Shown piece after piece: positions 54,577-64,000 of a DNA stretch of 64,000 nt. The DNA comes from Artemia franciscana (lineage: Eukaryota; Arthropoda; Branchiopoda; Anostraca; Artemiidae). Numbering within the stretch: the first letter of the stretch is position 1; every line of letters begins with the position of its first letter. The stretch spans positions 19,051,999-19,115,998 of the forward strand of contig NC_088864.1 of the NCBI RefSeq assembly GCF_032884065.1. Direction: 5' to 3'. Below the pieces are notes generated by a model. That model saw only the letters and a program-made list of their open reading frames with translations. It did not search any database and had not been told where the DNA came from. The position numbers were made by a program, and so were the translations under genes.

Positions 54577-55612
54577 GACATATCTGCTGCATTTGATTCA
54601 GTAATCCAGTCTGCTGTGTTCCAGAGCTTTTTAGATGCCGGTGTGAACGCCCATATAGTAGCTGTGTTATCATTTTGGTACTCCAATAATTATATAAGAG
54701 TGAAACTTGGGCTTGAAAAACTCAGTGCGCCAGTTAAACTAAAGAGAGGACTTCGACAAGGTTCCGTCTTAAGTCCAATATTATTTAACACCTTGACTTG
54801 TAAGGTTACAAAACAAATTTCTGGTGGGCTAAGATTTGATACTTGTGATTTGAATTTAATAAGCTATGCTTGTTATTTACTTATGTTGAGTTTCTCATTG
54901 AGTGTAATGCAGGATAACTTAGATAAGCTTGTATCTGGTTATAGTGCTATTGGTCTACAAGTTAATGGCCAGAAAACTGAATTTCTGGTTTTCAGCTCTG
55001 CAAAACAAGAGGCACCAGCACCAACTGTATCTGTAGATGGTGCTATTATTGCACCGTCTTCTTCGCTCCAATATTTAGGTCTTCCGTACAGCCGAGACAA
55101 GAAAACTACAAGAACTCTTTGCCTTGATACCCTTGTGTCTAACCTGCGAGTGAGCTATGCTAAACTAGCCCTGCTGAATTATTCTTACAATCAAGAAATT
55201 TTGGCAAGGATGTACCGAGCAGTTGCATTACCACATGTCCTTTACCTTTCCCTGCTTTGGGAATGGTTCACAGAAACAGAGAGACTAAAAGTTAGGTCTG
55301 CTTTTTGTAGATATTTGAAGTTTTTGATATGCATGCCGCTATTCGAGCCGCTATTATTGAGAGAAACTCATTTCTTTTGAATAAGTATCAAATTCCAGAC
55401 CCCCGTGAAGCTGTGGCCTTGAGCACCTTTATGATTTCCTGCCGTTGCACGTCATATACAAGCTATGAATGTATATAGTGAATGTAATCTAATCATTTAA
55501 TCTCGAAGTATTGTTTGTCGCCTTTTTCTTTTTCCTTTTTATTTTTTTTTCTTTATACTCCGCCATGTTGTTGTTCTGATGGTGGGCTAAAATAAACTAT
55601 CTATCTATCTAT
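54577..55612 (+). pseudogene. LINE F: reverse transcriptase 3' half, catalytic site lost
   Basis: Starts abruptly at ISAAFDSVIQ (motif of LSKAFDSV type) and continues open from 54616 to 55380: FWYSNNYIRVK, RGLRQGSVLSPILF, SLQYLGLPYS, LARMYRAVALPHVLYLSLLW and FCRYLKFLICMPL. At the catalytic position the sequence is YACY (54865-54876) rather than YADD, so both metal-binding aspartates are changed although the frame is open for 254 codons. After 55380 the last part is in other frames. The 3' end has TATACTCCGCC and a CTAT repeat tail. Related to LINE E. Confidence 0.8.
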
Positions 55613-57373
55613 TAGTCTTGGATCCAAGTGCATGTATAAATAGATTGCTACTCTTTATTTTGAAGGGGGGCTATTTTATTGGTGGGTTTATCATTTACAT
55701 CAATTGTTAAAAATCCAAATCCAGTTAGTAATTCCAAAAATAATATCTAAAAAACTTTATCCTTTCAGAAAAAGTTGATAAACAAAATTATGCTATTTTC
55801 AGTAGAGAATACAACTACTATTTTCTCTTAGTCCTTCTATCTTTTCTAGTAATCATGGACAGTTTGTTCAGTCATTCAGGAAATATTTATTTTTTGAAAC
55901 TTCTCTATGTTTCATCTAAATATAAGTTTGTTACTCCATTACAGAACATTCAGTATGCTCAAAAACTGAGAAAAGAGTCTCTCTTGTCTCAAAGCAAATA
56001 CGTACAGTTTCTCCCAGCCAAAAGAATTCTACCACACTGAGAGGTTGTTTGAGAGCAAGTATACAATTGGGAAAATGCTTCCTAAATATTGAGCAAAAAG
56101 ATGCCATAGTGTCCTGTGTGTCATAGGCTCAAGACTTCCCACATTTTACCTGAAAAACTGTGAATTTTAATCACATTGTTAAAAAAAAAAACTTCAAAAT
56201 ATAATTTGAATATTCTAGTAAGCATTCCACACTTACTAGACTTAGATCTTCCCTTGCTGGCTGGCGGATAATCTGACAACAGTGCTCCTCCACAATGACC
56301 TCTCTTGTGCTTTTAACCTAAGCCCTCTGAGCGATGATATCAACAGCTCAGCATCCTTCTCATGGCATTTACCTAGCATTGCCTTCTGTCACCCATGTCT
56401 TTCAATGCTGTGAGGAACACAACACCACCCATTGTTTCCATATGCCACAACTAGAGAATTGTATGCTTTGGCAAATGACAGGTCTGAAGATGCTGGTTTA
56501 CAATTTTCTAAGGTGGATTTTTCAGTTCAAGAGTGCCAGTAGTAGAAGGGCTATAGCCCTCTGTTAGAAAATGAAAAATATTAAAAAAACACAAATATTT
56601 CATTAAACATCATTATGACCAATAAAGTATGATTCTAACTATAAATGTGTTTGCAGTATTAAAAAGAGAAAAATTTCAAACATGCAACTTTGACTAAATT
56701 CATAAAATTCAAGGTTGACTTACTAATTTCTGCTCTCTTTTTTGTTCAATCAAATGTATTTCTAATTTTACCATTTTACTGAATTCTTCAACAAAAGTAA
56801 ATGCATTTTACCAAATATGTTATTAATTTTAGGAATATCACATAGTTTTTGATGGCAGTCAGGTAGAAAGCATGACAGTAGAATTGAAACTTCAGACATC
56901 CTTTTTACCTTTTCTCTTTGGCCAAAAGGGAGACACCCTAAAGAAGATTGAGGATAAAACAAATACTGTCATAAATTTTAGGTGCTGTAAAGGTCAGTCA
57001 CATTTCCTGTTGTTTTTTAACGTGGGAACCTGTTAAAGTGGATCAAGAAGCTAAAGAGTGACTTTTGAGGTATAGGTTATAGAGCATGCAACTAAAATTG
57101 TATTCTTAATTGATTATAAAAATGGGACCAGTAAACCATGTTGAAAATGGTTTTGAATGATCAGTATAAGAACTTTGTGTAAGAATAAATGTGGACTGAT
57201 AAAAAAAAACAAAGACAGGTGGGATTGCATAACAATTGTGACAAAAGAATGACATTTTATAGAAGTGTTGCAACTGCTGAACTGTATCGAGCATTGACGG
57301 AATTAGAGCACATTTCATGAATATGCTGGAATATATTAAATTTATGCTGTGTTAAGTTTCAGTTCCTTTGAAG
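55613..57373. other. Intergenic, no recognised gene
   Basis: AT-rich. Short frames (55855-56040, 56334-56567) have no domain. No repeat was recognised. Confidence 0.4.
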
Positions 57374-58385
57374 ATTAAATAACAAGAACAAGTTTTTTCT
57401 ACTGAAAGTAAGGACCATCATCCAAATTTAAAACAAACAGAAATTATTTTGTATATGAAAGGGACTGTCCCCTCCTCAATGCCTCCCTCTTTACGCTGAA
57501 GTTTTTTATTGTTCTGAAAAGTAGAGCTATGAGAAAGTGTCAAACTTTAGTGTAAAGAGCAAGGCATTGAGGAGGAGACAGTCCCTTTCATATACGGAAT
57601 AATTTTTGTTTGTTTTAAGTTTTTATGTTGCTCCTTACTTTCAGTAGAAAAAACTAGTTTTTTTGTATTGAATTTCTGATCGTTTTTTAAATAATGCCAG
57701 AAAATCTGACCCCACCTCCAGGGAGAAACTCCCTCACCATAGAAATATCTTTTAGACAATTCAATCCTGGTGAAAATCTACCCCATTTGCACATAAAGAC
57801 ATATAAAAAGAATTGTGTATAAGAATTCTGGCAAATTCCTGCACTGTATAATTTCCCCTGACAAGTTCACTCCCTGAAACTTCCCTCCTCATGGAAAATT
57901 CACCCATGGAAAAACACCTAGCAGAAAATTTGTCTCCCCTCACCCAAAAATGTATACATGCATCCCAATAACAAATACTATGCATAAACAATGGACAAAT
58001 TTTATAACTTAAAGACCTTTCCCCCGGGGCCTTGGGGGGGTCATGTTATACCCAAAGGCATAGTTATTGGGCCTTTCAACTATGATGAACAAAATGTCAT
58101 CTCAAAATTTTGATCAGACGATTTGGGAAAAAAAGTGGCGGGGGAGGTGGCCTAGTTGCCCTTCAGTTATTTGGTCACTTAAAAAGAGCACTAGAACTTT
58201 TAATTTCCGTTCGGATGAGCCCATCTTCTGATATTCTATGACCATTGGGTTGATACAATCACCCCTGGAAAAATAAAACAAATAAAAAGGTATCCATGAT
58301 CTTTCTTCTGGCAAAAAATGCGAAATTCCACATTTTTGTAGATAGGAGCTTGGAACCTATTCAGTAGGATTCTTTTATAATCCCA
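57374..58385 (-). mobile_element. Family R, minus-strand copy without 5' end
   Basis: The terminal foldback is at 57374-57680 (arms to 57507 and from 57541). The R body in reverse extends to about 58385, ending in the TTCCACATTTTTGTAGATAG region. The 5' palindrome part is missing. No coding frame. Confidence 0.75.
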
Positions 58386-58489
58386 CAAAAATCATAATTA
58401 AGAAACTGCTTTAGATAATATTAAATGCTAAGATTGCCCAAAAAATAACACAAACAAATTACTGTTTATATCAGCCATTATTTAATAAA
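58386..58489. other. Short spacer between R copies
   Basis: AT-rich, no feature. Confidence 0.3.
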
Positions 58490-59619
58490 ATTTTAACTTT
58501 AGCGTAAAGAGCGAGGTACTGACGGGGAGAAGAAACTCCCTCAGATACTTAGTATGAGGGGGCTCGCCCCCTCGTCAATACCTCGCTCTTTACGCTAAAG
58601 TTCGAATTTTGTTCCAATTCTTTAAGAACGACCCCTGAATCCCAAAAGAGCGAGATATTGACCAGGGGGCAAACCCCCTTATTTACGTAATAATTTCTGT
58701 TCATTTTAAGTTTTACTGTTGGTCCTTACTTTCAGTTGAAAGAACTTGCTTTTATAACTTAATTTCTGATTGTTTTTTAAGTAATGCTGGGAAATTCAGT
58801 GTCCCTTTATGGAAATTAACTTCTCCCATGAAACATTCCTTCACGGAAAGATCCTCCCACGTAACCCCCCCCCCCCTCACGACCCCCCCCCCCCCCCCCA
58901 CCAGAAAAAATCCCCCTGAAAGTGTCTGTGTACTACTAATAACCAATAATATAAAAACAATGGGCAAAGTTCATAACTTGCAGTCCTTCCCAGAAACTGT
59001 GGGGGATTAAGTCGTCGTCAAAGACATAGTTTTTAGATTTTTCTATTATGTTGAACAAAATGGCTATCTCAAATTTTCATCCGGTAACTCTGGGGAAAAA
59101 TGAGCGTAGGAAGGGGCCTAGTTGCCCTCCAATTTTTTTGGTCTCTTGAAAAGGGCACTAGAACATTCAATTTCCTTTTGAATGAGCTCTCTCGCGACAT
59201 TCTGGGACCACTGGGTCGATGTGATTACCCCTGGAAAAAAAAACGAAAAAAAAAACAAACAAATAAACATGCATCTGTGATCTATCTTTTGGCAAAAAAT
59301 ACAAAGTTCCACATTTTTGAAGATAAGAGTTTGAAACCTTTTACAGTAGGGTTCACTGATGCTCTGAATCTGATGGTGTGATTTTCCTTAAGATTCTATG
59401 ACTTTTAGGGGATGTCTCTCCCTTTTTCGAAAATAAGGCTAATTTTCTCGGGCTTGTAAATTTTGGTGGGACTAAACTTGATGAAACCTATATATTTGAA
59501 ATCAGGATAAAAATCCAATACTTTTGATATATCTATTTGTTTCAAAATTCCGTTTTTTTAGAATTTTGGTTGCAATGGAGCCGGGTCGTTCCTTACTTAC
59601 AATTCGTTACCACGAACTG
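58490..59619 (-). mobile_element. Family R, minus-strand copy with 5' end
   Basis: Read on the minus strand, it begins with the palindrome (59600-59619, one mismatch), GTAAGGAACGACCCGGCTCC, the body, and the internal hairpin at about 58490-58750. It then stops; the middle part and terminal foldback are missing. C runs of 13 and 17 bases occur near 58865-58901. Confidence 0.8.
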
Positions 59620-60608
59620 TTTGATAAAGAAAAGGACTCGATCCACCCCAGAGTTGCTATTTCATTTAAATACAAATCACTATTTTATCTGCAAAAAATT
59701 ATATACAGAAATTAAAAGTTCTTTTGTCAAAAACTCGTTTGCTAGTGTTTTTCACTTTGCACCAGGCATGTATTGTTGACTGCTGATCTACCAACCAGAA
59801 AGTATTCATTTATGAGACGTCTCGTTTTGGTCTCTGCAATCCATAAATGTACTATTTTGTTATTTGCTGGAGGTGAAAATCATTGTAAATTTTTTCAATA
59901 GTAGAAAGGATCTTCTTCTTGTAATCTTTGTACCACGGTCCTGGTGGTCACATGACCTTCTGGTTAACTTAATTTGATGTAGAAACAAGGTAAAGAAATA
60001 AATCTTAATTTACAAACATGCATGTAAATAGCCTAGAGGACATTATTCTCCATCTGATGATGCTTATCGATTGCTACTCTGGGAGGGCAAAGTACAACTT
60101 TACTTTACTCTTCAAGCGTGTGTCTCAAACTCATAATAATGCCCCCTTACTACGTCACTGTAATATTCTTAACGAGGGGTGGTGCCCTCATTTTAAATCC
60201 GAGTTTTTGTCTCCCAAATCCCCATCTTCAATACCTGTAGCTCAAGCAATCAGAAAAGTAATCCAAAAGTAAAAACGAACTGCAGCATTAATCGCGTGGG
60301 AGCCGTCTAAAAAATGTGGGTCATATTCTGATTAAACTCCTTGCACTTGATGAACATTGTATTCTGGCAGTCCGCTGTACCTTCAACTATTCGAGGCTTG
60401 AATCTGGTTCCTAATAAGGGAAAAGTTGAATCCTAGTGCGTCTCTTTTGACTCATCACTATTGCAACTTCTCTGTAAACTTTTTGAGCTTCTTTTTCCTG
60501 ATGAGCTGTAGGCAACTTGCAATACTCTTCCAGATCAATTAGGACTCAAAGAAAAATCTGGCTGTCTTGACATGCATGCTGCAATAGCAAACGCCCTCGC
60601 TGATGCAG

Positions 60609-60954
60609 AATTGGCGGGCCGTCCTGGCTGAGTGGTTGCCACGCTGGCGTGGGAATTCTTTGTCCAAGGGGCACGGGTTCAATCCCAGTTGTGACCAGTT
60701 ATTAAGTTTGGGACGGGGGTCAGTGGCGTGACTCTGCAAGCTCAGCCTGAGGTGACCCAGCTCTAAATGGGTACCTGGAGAAATCTGGGGAAGGTAAGCA
60801 GGAAGGGTGTATGAAAGCACAGGATGGTTGGCCCCCAACCCCCATTGCACTTCCTGGCTGAAGGGCCATGAAACGGAGATCAGCACCGCCGGTTTGGACC
60901 TTAAGGTCTAGTGCCGTCTTACTTACTTACTTACTTTTTACTTAATTGGCGGGC
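60609..60954 (+). repeat. SINE target-site duplication, AATTGGCGGGC
   Basis: The 11-base word AATTGGCGGGC occurs at 60609-60619 and again at 60944-60954, directly flanking the SINE. Confidence 0.85.
60620..60943 (+). mobile_element. tRNA-derived SINE, about 324 bp
   Basis: The 5' part resembles a tRNA with a Pol III A box TGGCTGAGTGGT (60625-60636) and a B box GGTTCAATCCC (60676-60686). A non-tRNA body with CTAAATGGGTACCTGG follows, and a CTTA repeat tail ends it near 60940. SINEs are moved by the enzymes of a partner LINE; a partner with a matching 3' end was not identified here. The perfect 11-base duplication and open structure suggest a recent insertion. Confidence 0.85.
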
Positions 60955-61259
60955 GAAAGTTTTGTTCTTGCTGGCCACAATGTCAGACGCACACTTGATT
61001 CACTTATACACTCTGCAATGCTTCCTAAAACTGAAAGGTAAGGCTTGAACCCAGATGTCACTCTGTATTCTTGGATGTGTATTCATAGGGTGGATTTTCC
61101 CCCGCCCTAGGAACGGCTCTGAGTTCTGGAGGCTCATGACCAAGGCTCTTCTCTCTTGGTATTGTAATTTATCTATCTTCTGTGTGTTTTACATGAATAA
61201 CATCTTGAATATCAGTCGTACGCTGCAGAGATTTTAGTGAAATTTGTGGTGTCCTTCAA

Positions 61260-62935
61260 AATAAATACCTTAGACTTTGGCTTTAGGTTAGGGCCAGTAA
61301 CGTTCATAATGTCATCTATGTAAGAAACTAAAGTTAAATTTAACCCTTGTAAAAGCACCAGTATGGGGATTGGGCTTGTGTATTGAGTATATGACTACTA
61401 AAGAGTGAAGTGGAAGTAATCGTTCCTTGTCTACAACATTTTCTAACACTAATTAGGCGATCACATATACTAGACTCCGTATGCACCAGGAGGAATTTAC
61501 CGCAACCAGCTGAGATTTGTAACTTCACTTGTAAAACAAGTTGGAGAGATACTTTCAACACTAGTTATCATCAAGTTGTGAAAACGGATTTTTGACAGCT
61601 GACCTACCAAGATTGGGTCCTTGAGATGTCAAGTGTACTAATGGCAGAAAAGGGTTTTGGCACTATGGCCCCACATGTGGGCAGACTAATCTGACAATGT
61701 TTATATAATATTTATTTTCGATAGACTATCACAAGTTCTAACAAAGTGGGATTTTCTTCTTATGTCAATTGAAAGAGAATGACTGACAAACAGAAAGCAT
61801 CTAAAACCTAGATAATTTTTAAAGCTAATTAAAAGAAGTCTACTACATAAAAATAGTTGCTAAAAAATTTAAACAATTTAGTAAAATGTAGCCATAAAAA
61901 TAGTGTTTTCAAAAATTAGTAAAACAAGCATTACGCAATTAATGACAAGACAAAAATGAAAGAGGGGGCAGATATATATATAATACTTTATGATAAACAA
62001 CTATGATAAGCTACAAGAAAAAAAAATGTTGAATTCAAATTTCAAGTCAAACAGTATCGAAACCAAAACACACAATCACAGTGCAAGTCAAAGATATAAA
62101 ATAAGATAAAAAATTAGAAACAATTGTTGACTGGAAAAGAAAAAACTTGTGGTAAAAACTAACATAAAGAAAAATTCTAAAAAATAAAAATAAACTGAGG
62201 GTTAAAAGTATGTCACAAAGCAGCAAAAACGGAAATAAAATGTCAATATAAAAAGTGGTAATCATTTTTGTGAAAGTACACAAACCAAAGAAGAGACAAA
62301 GTTTATTTTTTTAAATTTTGTATTAATTTGTTTTGATATTTCAGCACAAATATCAAGAATTACTAAGGTAAATAAAACTCTTTCGAAACTTCTCGGTAAC
62401 ATGATTGATTGCTGAGTAAGCTAGTACAGTCAAGAAGGCTAAGTGGGCGAGAGAGTGTCCACTGGGACTGTGGTATCATAAAAAATGTCCTCAGTAGGGG
62501 GATTGGGAATGTCGGACTTAGCAAAACTTAAACAAATGTTGCCCTTCCTTTTTTTTAAGGTTGTAAGACGTGTAGCTTTGAGCTGCACCTCTGTAATAAT
62601 ATAAGCCATGCATTTGGCAATAACCCGAAATTGCACTAGCAACAGCCTTTTCTTCCATTTTAATCTGAAAGCTACAATCTTCCATTTCAAAATATTCTAG
62701 AAGCTACCATATAGAAATACTTCAAGTTACCCAAATCAATTTTGGGTAAAAAAAAAAACTTGTAATTCGCACGAGTGGAAACCCGTCCCTCGTAAAAAAT
62801 TAAACTGTGAGAATGGTAGTACTTAGCCACTATCATGGTCTGTCTGTAGTTATACTCGGAAGGTAAAGATGATAGAGAGTAGGACGAGTAAGCAAAGAGG
62901 CGGGGACAAAATGACGTCAAATGGTATCACAAAGA
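61260..62935. other. Intergenic, no recognised gene
   Basis: AT-rich, with short frames only. Confidence 0.4.
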
Positions 62936-63185
62936 ATTTACTCTCGCTCTTTACGCTAAAGTTTGTTTAGTACTTTCAAAAGAACTATTTATTCTAATTA
63001 TACGTCCTTTGTGATTCAGGGGTCATTCTTAAAGAATTAGAACAAAATTCGAACTTTAGCGTAAAGAGCGAGGTAATGACCAGGGGGCGAACCCCCTCAT
63101 ATACTTAATAATTTCTATTCGTTTTAAATTTTAATGTTGCTCCTTACTTTCAGTTGAAAAAACTTGTTTTTTCTTATTTAATTTT
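62936..63185 (+). repeat. Family R 3' hairpin end
   Basis: GCTCTTTACGCTAAAGTTTG is inverted to ACTTTAGCGTAAAGAGCGAG around a centre with TTGTGATTCAGGGGTCATTC. The end is TTGCTCCTTACTTTCAGTTG and AAAAACTTG. Only the 3' side of R is present. Confidence 0.75.
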
Positions 63186-63523
63186 GGGGAAAATCGGTGG
63201 GTCGCTTATTTTTGGCCGTAAAAACACTAAACAAGAAAAGAGTCTCGCTATTGCAAAATATACTTGGCATATACATAGTGGGCTATGTAATTCTTCATTT
63301 GGAGGGTTGAAGGTAAGGTGAAGTTACGTGCTTGTAGAAATAAGATTAGTATTTCTGCTTTTTTTTCTGGTAAATAATGAGGAATAAGTTGTGACTCTAA
63401 GGGTCCTATCAAGGGCACAAATTCAAACTTGTGGATGAAGTAATATGTTTGAAAGAGCATAAAAAGACACATCTACCTTGGGAAGCATTCTAAAAAACTG
63501 TAAATGTGCTTGAATTGGTGTGT
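63186..63523. other. Short spacer, no gene
   Basis: No feature recognised. Confidence 0.3.
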
Positions 63524-63765
63524 GTGTAACTGAACCACCGTGCAACTCAACCCCCATATAATCGAACACCCGTGCAACTCAACCTCATTTAACTGGACCG
63601 CCCCCATATAATCGAACACCCGTGCAACTCAACCCCATTTAACTGGACCCCTGTATAAATGAACCACCTTGTAAATGAACCCACGTGTAACTTAACCATC
63701 GTGTAACTGAACCACCGGGCAACTTAGCCCTCGTGTAACTGAACCCTCGTCCGACTGAACCACGT
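63524..63765. repeat. 16-bp minisatellite, about 15 units
   Basis: Units of 15-18 bp such as GTGTAACTGAACCACC, GTGCAACTCAACCCCC and ATATAATCGAACACCC follow each other. A larger unit of about 56 bp (ATATAATC, GTGCAACTC, TTTAACTGG) is also repeated once. 16 is not a multiple of three, so no repeated peptide results. Confidence 0.9.
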
Positions 63766-64000
63766 ACTCAGTTTTTCAGTATTCTAAAAAACTGAGGCAA
63801 TACCGTTGGATAAACACAAGTTAGAATCTTTACCCGTTCAACCATGTTGATATTGTTTCTTTTTTAAAGTCGTGACATAAACGCCTGTCAAGATTATTCA
63901 TAAAAAATCTCTGTTTTATTTTCGCAAAAAAGGAAATAGGGTGTCACAAACCATCGAAGCAGATTTATTTCTCTTTTTTCAGATGAGTCAGCCCTTTCTG
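63766..64000. other. Window end, no recognised feature
   Basis: No gene or repeat seen. Confidence 0.3.

Larger units (their letters stand above)
59990..61250 (+). pseudogene. LINE polymerase relic interrupted by a SINE
   Basis: Broken frames give FKSEFLSPKSPSSIPVAQAI near 60195, KNVGHILIKLLALDEHCIL near 60315, LPDQLGLKEKSGCLDMHAAI near 60530 and ALADAELAG near 60590. After the SINE come VLAGHNVRRTLDSLIHSAML (about 60967) and GLNPDV near 61045. The order fits LINE polymerase blocks (QfGFk.k.GC, A.n.l.dA...G, v.AahDvrrAFDSliH). Several stops lie in between. I rely on motif order only, so the clade is unknown. Confidence 0.5.

Noticed and set aside
60620-60700. Functional tRNA gene in the SINE head
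   Set aside because: A and B boxes are present but no complete cloverleaf can be drawn, and it is followed by a SINE body and tail.

Overview
This window is animal nuclear DNA, AT-rich and crowded with transposon relics. I see no bacterial operons, ribosome binding sites or phage genes. The evidence for a eukaryote is a C2H2 zinc-finger gene with splice sites, a eukaryotic-type tRNA-Lys gene with a Pol III terminator, a tRNA-derived SINE with a target-site duplication, many APE-type LINEs, a Penelope-like element, satellites and foldback repeats. The repeat style suggests an arthropod. From memory the foldback families look like those of a brine shrimp (Artemia), but I cannot verify that here.

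Host genes. The only convincing protein gene is a six-finger C2H2 protein on the + strand. Its large exon (25378-26303) carries an acidic N-terminal region and all six fingers. A short start exon at 16559-16604 ends in a GTGAGT donor whose phase matches the acceptor at 25377, which implies an intron of about 8.8 kb. That intron holds an RTE-like fragment, a nearly full-length RTE retrotransposon and a 2.2-kb tandem repeat. A tRNA-Lys(UUU) gene lies on the minus strand at 46189-46261.

Layout. 0-2.2 kb: short tandem repeat, then nothing recognised. 2.2-5.4 kb: a Penelope-like element split by a LINE (LINE A) in the opposite orientation. 5.4-10 kb: LINE B, a decayed RTE copy (RTE D), a relic of repeat family R and a LINE RNase H relic. 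12.4-14.6 kb: two AT microsatellites and LINE E. 16.5-26.3 kb: the zinc-finger gene. 26.9-32.7 kb: a cluster of family R, about 1.7 kb per full copy, with foldback ends. 33-42 kb: mostly non-coding, with dispersed and tandem repeats. 42.8-48.7 kb: LINE H interrupted by a 2.2-kb composite (GC-rich foldback, tRNA-Lys, RTE 3' piece, unknown repeat). 48.8-55.6 kb: a LINE relic, the nearly complete LINE C with intact ORF1, and LINE F. 57.4-59.6 kb: two minus-strand R copies. 60-61.3 kb: a LINE relic carrying a young SINE. 62.9-63.8 kb: an R foldback end and a 16-bp minisatellite.

How it fits together. Apart from the zinc-finger gene and the tRNA gene, the window is a record of nested insertions. 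Apart from the intact LINE C ORF1, the reverse transcriptase genes carry stops, frameshifts or lost catalytic residues, so none looks able to move by itself. No new enzymatic system is apparent. The most unusual structures are repeat family R, the tRNA-bearing foldback composite, the headed satellite and the duplicated splice acceptor of the zinc-finger gene.
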